Of a stretch of DNA of 44,133 bases, positions 1 to 7,146 are shown in pieces. The notes under the pieces were generated by a model that saw only the letters and a list, made by a program, of their open reading frames with translations, had not been told where the DNA came from and made no database searches. The number at the start of each line of letters is the position of its first letter. Within the stretch, counting starts at the first letter, position 1. A program made the translations under genes and the position numbers. The stretch is from Dehalococcoidia bacterium (GTDB taxonomy: Bacteria > Chloroflexota > Dehalococcoidia > UBA2979), in contig JANQNP010000078.1 of NCBI GenBank assembly GCA_028279505.1, positions 1 to 44,133 of the forward strand, written 5' to 3'.

Positions 1-1
1 C

Positions 2-802
2 CGCTCGCGGTTCAACGGTCTGAACCTGCTGACTGGTGCGCTGTCGGTGACGACCACCGACACGCTGGGTCCGGTGGCGCAGGCGGCCGGTGGTACGGCC
101 ACCGTCGCGATCGACGTGTCGAAGGCCGAGGCGGGTACGAAGTACGTGGTGTCGAACGCCGGTGCGGCGATCACCGTCACCAACGACACGACGAAGGTGG
201 CGCAGACGATCACGGCGGTCGCCATGGGCGGTAACGTCGGTGACACGCAGACGCTGAACTTCGACGCGTTGGGCTTCAAGCTGACGCTGACACAGACGGT
301 TGCCGGCGCGATCGCGGACACCGAGATCGGCACCGACCTGGTGGCGACGGGTCCGAACGTGACGACGGCTGCGAGCAGCGGCAACGCGACGTTCCGGGTC
401 GGCTCGGAGACGACGGACAACGTGACCGTCGGCTTCGCCGACCTGCGCGCGTCGGCGCTCGGTGGCGCCGGTACGACGTTGACCACGTTGGTGGCGGACA
501 ACACCGCTGTGTCGACGACGACGCTGGCGGACTCGCTGCTGGGTGCGTTGGACACGGCGATCGACCAGGTGAGCACGCAGCGTGCGAAGCTTGGTGCGGC
601 TCAGAACCAGATGGAGTCGGCGATCGCGTCGGTTGCCATCTCGGTCGAGAACCTGAGCGCGTCCGAGAGCCGGATCCGCGACGCGGACATCGCGATGGTG
701 TCCTCGGAGCTGGTGACGCGGCAGATCATGCAGCAGGCTGGTGTCTCGGTCCTCGCTCAGGCGAACCAGGCGCCGCAGGCGGTGCTCTCGCTCCTCGGCT
801 AG
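2..802 (+). CDS. fliC: Flagellin, C-terminal part (5' end outside window)
   Basis: Filament subunit, exported through the flagellar type III system and polymerised under the FliD cap. The reading frame is open from the first bases and begins with the FNGLNLL motif typical of the end of the flagellin N-terminal D1 region, so the gene is cut by the window edge. A Thr/Ala/Val-rich variable domain follows. The last ~90 residues are the conserved C-terminal D1/D0 helices (SRIRDADIAM, then a Gln-rich QIMQQAGVSVLAQANQ segment ending in LLG). A strong intrinsic terminator lies 50 bases downstream, so it is probably transcribed alone or last in its unit. Family assignment is secure; the length of the missing part is unknown. 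Confidence 0.95.
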   Translation, partial: RSRFNGLNLLTGALSVTTTDTLGPVAQAAGGTATVAIDVSKAEAGTKYVVSNAGAAITVTNDTTKVAQTITAVAMGGNVGDTQTLNFDALGFKLTLTQTVAGAIADTEIGTDLVATGPNVTTAASSGNATFRVGSETTDNVTVGFADLRASALGGAGTTLTTLVADNTAVSTTTLADSLLGALDTAIDQVSTQRAKLGAAQNQMESAIASVAISVENLSASESRIRDADIAMVSSELVTRQIMQQAGVSVLAQANQAPQAVLSLLG

Positions 803-852
803 GCGCGAGCTTACGAGGCAAACCGGCCGCTTCGACGTCGATCGGCCGGACG

Positions 853-886
853 AGGACCCCCGCGGCAACGCGGGGGTCCTTCTTTG
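853..886 (+). terminator. Intrinsic terminator after flagellin
   Basis: Perfect 12-bp stem (853-864 with 869-880) closed by a GCAA (GNRA) tetraloop and followed by TCTTTG. It lies 50 bases after the flagellin stop and just before the convergent mgtE end, so it may serve both strands. Confidence 0.85.
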
Positions 887-909
887 TCCAGCCCGCCAGT
901 CTTGCGCCG

Positions 910-2295
910 TTAGTCGATCCGGCTCACGAGGGCGGTTGCCAGTCCGAGGAAGGCGAGGAAGCCGAGCAGGTCGGTCGTGGTGGTGAGCCAGATGCCGCTC
1001 GAGAGGGCGGGGTCTTGCTTGAGGCGGTGGAGCGCCATCGGGATTGCGACGCCGGCGACGACGCCGACCATCACGTTTACCAGCAGCGCGAGGCCGACGA
1101 TCGCGCCGAGCCATGGGTTGCCCTGCCAGACGACGGTGAGCGCGGCGACGGCGCCGCCGGTGACGACGCCGACGATCGCGCCTGCCGCCAGCTCGCGGCC
1201 GATCACCTCGAGCGTGTCGCGGACGGCGAGGCGGCCGAGGGCCAGCGAGCGGACGACGACGGTGACCGTCTGGATGCCGGCGTTCCCGCCGAGGCCGCCG
1301 ACCACCGGCAGGAAGGCGGCGAGCACGGCGACGCGGGTCAACGTGTCCTGGAACAGCGATACAACCCAGGCGGCGATCAGGACGGTCACGAGGTTCACGG
1401 CGAGCCACGGGAGGCGGTGCCGGACGGAGCGGCGGATGCTGCGGAGGTCCTCCTCCTGATTGACGCCGACGAGGCGAAACATGTCCTCGGTGGCCTCTTC
1501 CTCAAGGACGTCGATCAGGTCGTCGGCGGTGAGGGATCCGATCAGGTGTCCGTGCTCGTCGACGACGGGGAGGGCGAGCAGCTTGTACTGCTTCAGCGTG
1601 CGGGCGGCGTCTTCCTGGTCCGTGTCGGCGGTGACCCTGATCGGTTCGGCCACCATCAGGTCGACGGCCAGTGTCTCGGGTGGGGCGGCGATCAGCGTGC
1701 GCAGGTTTAGCACGCCGCGGAGATGGCGCTCGTGATCCGCGACGTAGAGGTAGAAGGGCTGGCTGACGTCGAGTGGTACGTCGCGCAGGTCGGCGAGGAT
1801 GGCCTCGGCGGTCCAGCTTTCGTCGATCGTGATGAGCTGGCCGGTCATGCGGCCGCCGGCCGTCTCCTCGGCGTGGACGAGCAGGGCGTCGATCGCCGCG
1901 CGACGCTCAGCCGGGAGCGCGTCGAGCACCTCGGAAGCGGTCTCGTCCGGCAGCGCCTGGATGACGTCGGTGGCGACGTCGTCCTCTTCGAGGACCAGCG
2001 TCTCGACGATCTGGTCGGGCGGCAGGCCGCTGAGCAGGTCGCCTCGGAAGTGTGACTCGACGTAGTCGAGCGCCTCGGCGGTGGTCTCCGCGTCGAGCGC
2101 GACGAGGATCTGCGCGCGCTCGTCGTCGGTCAGCAGCTCGAGGGCGTCTGCCAGTTCGGCGCCGTGCAGCGAGCGGGCGAACTCGATCGCGCCGGCGAGA
2201 TCGTCCTCGGCGAGGCGTGTTTCGATCGTGACGTCGGGACGTTCGACGTCGGTCGGGTCGTCAGCAGGCTGTGTGTTAGGTGGGGTACTCGTCAC
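910..2295 (-). CDS. mgtE: MgtE-family magnesium transporter
   Basis: Mg2+ channel/transporter in the cytoplasmic membrane. The 461-residue protein has the standard MgtE order: a superhelical MgtE_N domain (about 20-140, with repeated ALDAL/LPxE-type helices), a pair of CBS domains (about 150-270) that sense cytosolic Mg2+, and a C-terminal pore domain of about five membrane helices (from about 300) containing the conserved GGNAGIQT motif. Length is normal for the family. It lies 68 bases downstream of the zinc-finger gene on the same strand and could be co-transcribed with it. Its end converges on the flagellin terminator. Nothing links it to motility beyond position. Confidence 0.95.
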   Translation of the reverse strand: MTSTPPNTQPADDPTDVERPDVTIETRLAEDDLAGAIEFARSLHGAELADALELLTDDERAQILVALDAETTAEALDYVESHFRGDLLSGLPPDQIVETLVLEEDDVATDVIQALPDETASEVLDALPAERRAAIDALLVHAEETAGGRMTGQLITIDESWTAEAILADLRDVPLDVSQPFYLYVADHERHLRGVLNLRTLIAAPPETLAVDLMVAEPIRVTADTDQEDAARTLKQYKLLALPVVDEHGHLIGSLTADDLIDVLEEEATEDMFRLVGVNQEEDLRSIRRSVRHRLPWLAVNLVTVLIAAWVVSLFQDTLTRVAVLAAFLPVVGGLGGNAGIQTVTVVVRSLALGRLAVRDTLEVIGRELAAGAIVGVVTGGAVAALTVVWQGNPWLGAIVGLALLVNVMVGVVAGVAIPMALHRLKQDPALSSGIWLTTTTDLLGFLAFLGLATALVSRID

Positions 2296-2363
2296 CGGTC
2301 GTCCTCGTGCGCTTCGTCAGCGTACGGTCCAACCGGGTTGCGGACGGTTAACGGCGCGGCAAC

Positions 2364-2813
2364 TCAGCGTCCCCGACCGCTGAAGAAGCCCCGCACACTG
2401 TCCCACATACCGCCTCCGCCGACTCCGTCGAGGAAGTTGTCCCAGGCCTGCTCCGCCTTGACGGCGCGATTCCGGCCGCGCACCCGCTCATCGATGATGT
2501 CGCGGACGCGACCCTCCTCGCCGGCGTCGAGCCAGAACCCGTGTTCGTCCCGGCAGGTATCCAGCTCCAGGTCGTACGCCCGGTAGTTGAAGGCGACCAT
2601 TGGCTCGGTGCAGACAGGGCAGGCGAGTTCGGAGTCGCGCTGGGCGTACTCGATCATCCCGCTGCGGTGGTCTTCGTCCTTGGTCCGTGTCGCCTCGAGT
2701 TCGTCGAGCTGGTGATGGTCGAGCCAGCGCCCGTTGCACTGCGGGCAGTGGTCGACCTCGATGCCGTGGACGCGCTCCTCGAGGAGGACGGCCTGGTCGC
2801 GCGGACACTGCAT
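2364..2813 (-). CDS. Small protein with two TFIIB-type zinc-finger modules
   Basis: 149 residues. The N-terminal module (Cys3, then CPQC at 23-26 followed by GRWLD) and a second module (CPVC at 65-68, then C-x3-H at 87-91 followed by FWLDAGE) match the duplicated zf-TFIIB pattern seen in uncharacterised bacterial proteins. The first knuckle is incomplete: CPRD replaces the usual CPxC. The C-terminus is Gly-rich and ends FFSGRGR. Likely cytosolic and metal-binding; function unknown. It precedes mgtE on the same strand and is divergent from the small Cys-rich pair at 2999-3489. Confidence 0.8.
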   Translation of the reverse strand: MQCPRDQAVLLEERVHGIEVDHCPQCNGRWLDHHQLDELEATRTKDEDHRSGMIEYAQRDSELACPVCTEPMVAFNYRAYDLELDTCRDEHGFWLDAGEEGRVRDIIDERVRGRNRAVKAEQAWDNFLDGVGGGGMWDSVRGFFSGRGR

Positions 2814-2998
2814 GTACGCACCCTTCCGAGGTCGAGGTGGGGGTGGATCGAGCGTACCAAGCCTGTCCGTCGTCCAAGGCGCCGTTCAGGGCGGAGCGGC
2901 GGTGGTTCCGGGACCGGCCAGCGGGCGTGTCGGGAGAGTGGGAGTTTCCCCGATCTGGCTGACGATCCTCTGCCGACGATCGGGTGAGGAGTCAGACG

Positions 2999-3238
2999 AT
3001 GGCGCTCTCGGTTCCATGCGCGGCTTGCGGTTACCGGATGCAGGGCAACCTGGTTGGGGTGACCTTCCGCCAGTTCGTGGTCGATGCTGGCGGCCGCTCG
3101 TTTCCAGTACCGGACGGCCAGCAGCAGCACGTGCTCTGCCGCACCTGTGCCGCCTACTTCGAGCGGGGCTTCAACGAGCTGGTCGATCGAGCGCTCGCCC
3201 GACAGGCGAGCACAGCTGCCCGAGGAGCGGCGACGTGA
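2999..3238 (+). CDS. Small CxxC...CxxC protein, first of a tandem pair
   Basis: 79-residue protein of unknown function. ATG at 2999 is preferred over an in-frame GTG at 2984 because AGGAG (2987-2991) is correctly spaced for it. It carries CAAC near the N-terminus and CRTC about 45 residues later followed by a helix (AAYFERGFNELVDRAL), a probable four-Cys zinc ribbon. The stop overlaps the GTG of the next gene in a GTGA junction, implying translational coupling. The next gene has the same layout, so the two look like diverged duplicates. I do not recognise the family. Confidence 0.65.
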   Translation: MALSVPCAACGYRMQGNLVGVTFRQFVVDAGGRSFPVPDGQQQHVLCRTCAAYFERGFNELVDRALARQASTAARGAAT

Positions 3239-3489
3239 GCAGCTCCGGCGAGTACCTCGGCTGTGATCTCTGCCTGGCGACGATCGATGGTCAGATGACC
3301 CAGATCCAGTACTCGCGCGGCGCCTTCGTGTACGGCGAGTCGCAGGTTCGAGTCACCCCGGACTCCAGCCGCCTGCGCGACGTTCAGGTGTGCGCAACCT
3401 GCTCGACCTACCTCACGGGCCTGCTCTCGTACCTCATCGAGGAGCGCGGTCGCCCGGCACGCCCGGTCCCTCGGGCGGTGAACGGGTAG
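3235..3489 (+). CDS. Small CxxC...CxxC protein, second of a tandem pair
   Basis: 84 residues, GTG start overlapping the upstream stop by four bases. It has CDLC near the N-terminus and CATC about 45 residues later, followed by a hydrophobic helix (STYLTGLLSYLIEER), the same spacing and secondary-structure layout as the upstream protein. This suggests a duplicated zinc-ribbon module working as a pair, perhaps as a heterodimer (inference). No signal peptide or membrane segment. Function unknown. Confidence 0.6.
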   Translation: MSSSGEYLGCDLCLATIDGQMTQIQYSRGAFVYGESQVRVTPDSSRLRDVQVCATCSTYLTGLLSYLIEERGRPARPVPRAVNG

Positions 3490-3550
3490 GCGATCAGCCG
3501 TCTCGACGGTAAGGTGCGGCTCACGCCTCGGCGAACGAGAGGGCCGACCG

Positions 3551-4054
3551 ATGACCGATCAGACCGCCGTCGATCAACGGCTCTTCCGGGATGTGATGGG
3601 CACCTTCGCCACCGGTGTCACCGTCGTGACGCTGAGCGTCGACGACGAGCCGCGCGGCATGACCGCGAACGCGGTTCTCTCGTTGTCGCTCGATCCGCCA
3701 TTGGTGGTCGTGTGTGTGCAGCGGACCGGGTCGATGCACGAGTTGTTCGATCGCGCCTCGAGCTTCGGGGTGAACATCCTCGCCGCGGATCAGCGGCCGG
3801 TGTCGGATCTGTTCGCGAGCCACGGCGCGCCAGAGGAGCCGATGGGCGGATTCGACTACCGCCTTGGTGCGACCGGCGTTCCGCTGCTGGCGGGGACGGT
3901 CGCGCACGTCGAGTGCCGGATCAGCGAGCGGCTGGCGGGCGGGGACCACACGATCGTGATCGGCGAGGCGCTGGAGGTCGGCTACGATGCCGAAGGGGCG
4001 GATCCGCTCCTGTTCCACCGTGGGCGCTACCGGCTGCTTGGCGGCGAGGCGTAG
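3551..4054 (+). CDS. Flavin reductase-like (FMN-binding split-barrel) protein
   Basis: 167 residues of the flavin reductase domain family (HpaC-like), which reduce free FMN/FAD with NAD(P)H for partner monooxygenases or luciferase-like enzymes. Family landmarks: FATGVTVVT near residue 20, GMTANAVLSLSLDPPLVVVC (flavin-binding region), FGVNILAADQ, and a C-terminal H-RGRYRLLG. Start ATG 3551. The genome also encodes LLM flavin enzymes (28879-29946, 33116-34189), possible users of reduced flavin, but they are distant and F420 may serve them instead. Confidence 0.88.
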   Translation: MTDQTAVDQRLFRDVMGTFATGVTVVTLSVDDEPRGMTANAVLSLSLDPPLVVVCVQRTGSMHELFDRASSFGVNILAADQRPVSDLFASHGAPEEPMGGFDYRLGATGVPLLAGTVAHVECRISERLAGGDHTIVIGEALEVGYDAEGADPLLFHRGRYRLLGGEA

Positions 4055-4138
4055 GAACGCCGCGAGCCGCTCGGGTTCTCCCTCATACGCGGGGTGACCG
4101 CGCAGTCCTAGTCTGCGATCGCATCCCGGGACGGTGCG

Positions 4139-5242
4139 ATGGCAACCGATCCGATCGGTGGAGCGAGTAGACCGGCGGCGTCCGAGGCGCCTGCCGCGCG
4201 CCCGGCCACGTCGGCCGCCGTCGAGCAATTCGCGGCTGTGCTGACGCGCCACCTCGACCGGCCGCGCAGCGAGATCGCGAACGTCCGTGCCGAGATCGCC
4301 TCGTTCCGAGGCGGCGCCGCCCTCTTCGCGCAGCCGGATCGCGCGATTCCCGTGACGTCCGATTCCACCTCGGTAGCGCCGCGCGACGCGGCGGCGCTTG
4401 CGGCGCGTTACGCGACCGGTGACGTCGACGACCCCTATGGCTGGCGCGAGATGGCGCGCGACACCGCCGAGCAGGTGATCGGGCCGGGCTACGGTCCGCT
4501 GTTCGAGCGGCAGATCGGCCAGGAGTCGGGCTTCGCGCCTGACGTCGTGTTCGGCATCCGGCGCTCGAGCGCGGGCGCCGAAGGCATCGCCCAGTTGATG
4601 CCGCAGTACTACCCGACCGTGGACCGCTCGAACCCAGAGGCTGGCCTGCTGGCGGGCGCCCAGACCATGCGGCACTACCTGACGGCCTGGGATGGCGACG
4701 TGCGGAAGGCGCTGGCGTCGTACAACGCGGGCCTGGGACGGGTGCGCTCCCTCGTTGAGGCGCACAGCGACAACTGGGAGCAGGCGCTGCCGACCGAGAC
4801 GAAGCACTACCTGGCCGCGATCGTCGGCTCGGACACGCCGCAGTACGACCCCGCTACCGCGTCCGAGGTGGCGGTGTTCGGTGGGCGTGGGCCGGGCGGC
4901 GTGCTCAGCACGCCGGTCGAGGCGACCTCGACACGGAGCGGCCCGAGCTGGCTCGACTACTTCGCCGCGGGTGGGGGCGAGGTGCGGTCGCCGTCATCGG
5001 CGCAGGTGGTGTCGGTGGACCAGATCGGCGCGTTCCATTCGGTGCTGCTCGACCATGGCAACGGCTGGCGCTCGTCGCTCTTCGGCCTCGGTGAGGTCGT
5101 CCCGGCGGTCGGGGAGAGTGTGCGCCGAGGCGAGCTGCTCGGCACGCTGCCGGGCGACACCGACGACGCGGCTCAGCTGCGCCTGGGGATCAGCTACGAG
5201 GGCCGTGCGCTGGATCCTCGACGCTACGTCCTGCCCTCGTGA
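4139..5242 (+). CDS. Lytic transglycosylase (SLT) with degenerate M23-like C-terminal domain
   Basis: 367 residues. After a ~95-residue N-terminal region lies an SLT/goose-lysozyme-like domain (about 100-240): IGQESGF with catalytic Glu about 129, GIAQLMPQ, and the ASYNAGLGRV motif. Residues about 280-367 resemble an M23 endopeptidase fold (LLDHGNGW, VxxGESVRRGELLG, a final DPRRYV). The zinc ligands are gone: the usual YAHL position reads SLFGL and the HLHFE position reads QLRLGI. It is therefore predicted to cut glycan strands with an inactive, perhaps peptidoglycan-binding, tail. No classical signal peptide is visible; export through the flagellar apparatus, as for rod-cap muramidases (FlgJ type), is a reasonable inference from its place in the flagellar region. 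Confidence 0.85.
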   Translation: MATDPIGGASRPAASEAPAARPATSAAVEQFAAVLTRHLDRPRSEIANVRAEIASFRGGAALFAQPDRAIPVTSDSTSVAPRDAAALAARYATGDVDDPYGWREMARDTAEQVIGPGYGPLFERQIGQESGFAPDVVFGIRRSSAGAEGIAQLMPQYYPTVDRSNPEAGLLAGAQTMRHYLTAWDGDVRKALASYNAGLGRVRSLVEAHSDNWEQALPTETKHYLAAIVGSDTPQYDPATASEVAVFGGRGPGGVLSTPVEATSTRSGPSWLDYFAAGGGEVRSPSSAQVVSVDQIGAFHSVLLDHGNGWRSSLFGLGEVVPAVGESVRRGELLGTLPGDTDDAAQLRLGISYEGRALDPRRYVLPS

Positions 5243-5266
5243 TCGCGTAGTCGCGCCCCACCACGA

Positions 5267-5276
5267 GTGCTACGAT
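5267..5276 (+). promoter_or_regulatory. Extended -10 promoter for tRNA-His
   Basis: GTGCTACGAT contains TGC followed by TACGAT, an extended -10. The tRNA begins 42 bases after it. The identical 10-mer occurs at 5489 and 27274, each ahead of a gene. No convincing -35 is seen, as expected for extended -10 promoters. Confidence 0.5.
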
Positions 5277-5317
5277 CTTCGCCGCGCCGAGCGCTCGCTC
5301 GTTCGGTGCGCTTCGAT

Positions 5318-5394
5318 GGTGGGTGTGGCCCAGTGGTTAGGGCGCCAGGTTGTGGCCCTGGAGATCGGGGGTTCAAGTCCCCTCACCCACCCCA
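5318..5394 (+). tRNA. tRNA-His (anticodon GTG)
   Basis: Complete cloverleaf: a 7-bp acceptor stem (5319-5325 with 5384-5390), D stem, 5-bp anticodon stem (5345-5349 with 5357-5361) with loop TTGTGGC giving anticodon GTG at 5352-5354, and a T arm with loop TTCAAGT. The extra G-1 (5318) pairs with C73 (5391), the identity feature of tRNA-His. CCA is encoded at 5392-5394. Confidence 0.97.
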
Positions 5395-5488
5395 TCGATC
5401 TTCCTGTTCGATCCCCAACACCGATCGCCGGCGCTGAGGGGCGCTCGCGCGTTCCGGAGGCTCGCACACGTCGACCCGCCGGATCGCG

Positions 5489-5498
5489 GTGCTACGAT
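5489..5498 (+). promoter_or_regulatory. Extended -10 promoter for lipoprotein gene
   Basis: Second copy of GTGCTACGAT (TGC plus TACGAT), 32 bases before the lipoprotein GTG. Its distance to the start leaves room for a short leader holding the GAAAGG ribosome site at about 5516. Confidence 0.45.
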
Positions 5499-5529
5499 TC
5501 CCGCTCCCACGTCGCGAAAGGTCCCGCCG

Positions 5530-6693
5530 GTGCGCCCTCGTCTGGTCATGACACTGCTGATCGCACCGCTGCTCGTCGCTCTGGCCTGTGGCGACTCAGA
5601 GGAAGCCCCGACGGGCACCGAGGGTGGCAGCGTGGGCGATCGCTATCTGCGGCTGTTCGAGGTGCGCGACTTCGGGGCGAGCCTCTTCGTCTATGATGCG
5701 GAGCTCCCGCCGGATCTCGCGCGGCTCCTCAACCCCGGTCTGACCGACGACACGCCCGAGGATGACATCGTCTCGATTCCGGTCCCGGCGGAGGGAGAGC
5801 TGCTGGGTTCGTATCACATCCGCCGCCGCGACGGCACGAACGAGGTCTGGCTCTCGTACGACGTGGCCGGCGTCGACACCGTCGTGGAGGAGTCGCTGCG
5901 TGAGTTGCTGGACGAGACGCCGTGGCAGGTAACCGGCGGCCAGTCGAACGAGCTGTTTGGCGCGATCAGCTTCCAGAGCACGGTGTCCGGGGACCTCGAG
6001 GGCTTCGCGACCGTGCAGGCGCTGCCGTCGACGCCCACCTACCCGGTGACGGTCGAGCGCGATGGTGCGACGGTCGAGCTGGAGCTACCGCGAGGCGCGT
6101 TCATCCCGCAGATCGATGCGCGCTTCCGCGAGCTGTCGTCGGGCCTCGAGGTGACCGAGGTGCTCTCGGACGAGCTGCTGCGCGAGGACGACGTGATCGT
6201 CGCGGTCGGCGAAGTGTCGGTCGCGAGTGAGCGCGATCTCTACACCGGGTTCCGATCGCTGGCGGACCTCGGCGAACCTCGGACGGCCGTCTTGTACCGG
6301 CTGACGATCGTGTCGCCGTCACCGGCGGAGGACCCGATCTTCATCACGCCGCGGGAGCGCCCGCTGCCCGAGGACTTCCCGGCGGAGTTCCTCGTCGCTG
6401 GCGACCTGTCGGTCGTCGACGTGACCTGGAACAGCGAGGCGGCGGGCGACATCTACCAGGTGACGATGGTGACGCCTCGTTCAGCCTTCCAGGTCGCGGA
6501 CGACTACCGGTCGGCGCTCGAGTCCGAGGGGTGGGCGCTGACCGGCGACGAGGCGCAGGGCTTCGCCACCACGCTCAGCTTCGAGGATGAACCGAGCGGC
6601 CTCCAGGGGATCGCCACGATCGATGAATTCGAGTCGGATGACGAGCTTGTCAGCGTGATCTTGCAACTTCAGGCGGTTCGCGGCGTCAACTAG
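5530..6693 (+). CDS. Lipoprotein with PDZ-like centre and duplicated flanking domains
   Basis: 387 residues from GTG 5530, chosen because GAAAGG lies just upstream and because it gives an ideal lipoprotein signal: MRPR, a hydrophobic core, then a LVALAC lipobox with Cys20. The mature protein is predicted to be anchored outside the membrane. Residues about 79-170 and 278-384 look like two copies of one alpha/beta module (each with a segment like 'RSALESEGWALTG' then 'SF...GxATV'). Between them residues about 190-262 resemble a PDZ domain (GLEVTEVLSDELLREDDVIVAV... pattern). No protease residues are seen, so it is probably a binding protein. Function unknown; it sits between tRNA-His and flaG. 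Confidence 0.75.
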   Translation: MRPRLVMTLLIAPLLVALACGDSEEAPTGTEGGSVGDRYLRLFEVRDFGASLFVYDAELPPDLARLLNPGLTDDTPEDDIVSIPVPAEGELLGSYHIRRRDGTNEVWLSYDVAGVDTVVEESLRELLDETPWQVTGGQSNELFGAISFQSTVSGDLEGFATVQALPSTPTYPVTVERDGATVELELPRGAFIPQIDARFRELSSGLEVTEVLSDELLREDDVIVAVGEVSVASERDLYTGFRSLADLGEPRTAVLYRLTIVSPSPAEDPIFITPRERPLPEDFPAEFLVAGDLSVVDVTWNSEAAGDIYQVTMVTPRSAFQVADDYRSALESEGWALTGDEAQGFATTLSFEDEPSGLQGIATIDEFESDDELVSVILQLQAVRGVN

Positions 6694-6799
6694 CGGCCGT
6701 CCCGGCGACCGACCACCGGGTTGTCGGTTCGCTGACTGAGCGTCTTCCCCAGTACGAGAACGGCGCCAGCCTCCCGATGATGGTGTCGGGAGTAGATCC

Positions 6800-7138
6800 G
6801 TGTCCGATCTCCGTGTCCAGCAGTTCGATCCGGGCGCCGAGCGCGCCCTCGCGGTGTCGCGTGATGGCGGCGGCGGGAACCAGGACGGCGGCGAGCCGAT
6901 GCCGCGCCAGCACGACGCGCCGGCCGGCGCCGAGGAGCTGGCCGTCGCGCTCGCCGAATCGGACCGCGGGGACACGTTGGTCGCCTCATACGAGGTCGAC
7001 GCCGACGGCGAGCCGCTGATCCGGATCGTCGACCGGTCCCGGGACGAGACCGTGGCGCTGATTACGCCAGAGGAGCTGAAGACCCTTGCCGAGGACACCG
7101 GTTTGCCGCCGGGGTTGTTGGTGCGGGTGTCTTCCTAG
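6800..7138 (+). CDS. flaG: FlaG-family flagellar protein
   Basis: 112 residues, GTG start. The first ~55 residues are Gly/Asp/Glu-rich and disordered. The C-terminal part matches FlaG: a strand (ASYEVDADGEPLIRIVDRSRDETVALITPEEL) equivalent to the 'hydrophobic-x-D-x-VVKVVDxETGEVIRQIPPEE' signature of the family. FlaG influences filament length in Gram-negative bacteria and is typically found next to fliD, as here (8 bases upstream). Function in this organism is inferred from family and neighbourhood. Confidence 0.8.
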   Translation: MSDLRVQQFDPGAERALAVSRDGGGGNQDGGEPMPRQHDAPAGAEELAVALAESDRGDTLVASYEVDADGEPLIRIVDRSRDETVALITPEELKTLAEDTGLPPGLLVRVSS

Positions 7139-7146
7139 GGGTACCC

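Noticed and set aside
1015..1710. 231-codon plus-strand frame over mgtE
   Set aside because: Composition is Asp/Gly/Arg/Val-biased without motifs. The minus-strand frame encodes a complete MgtE.
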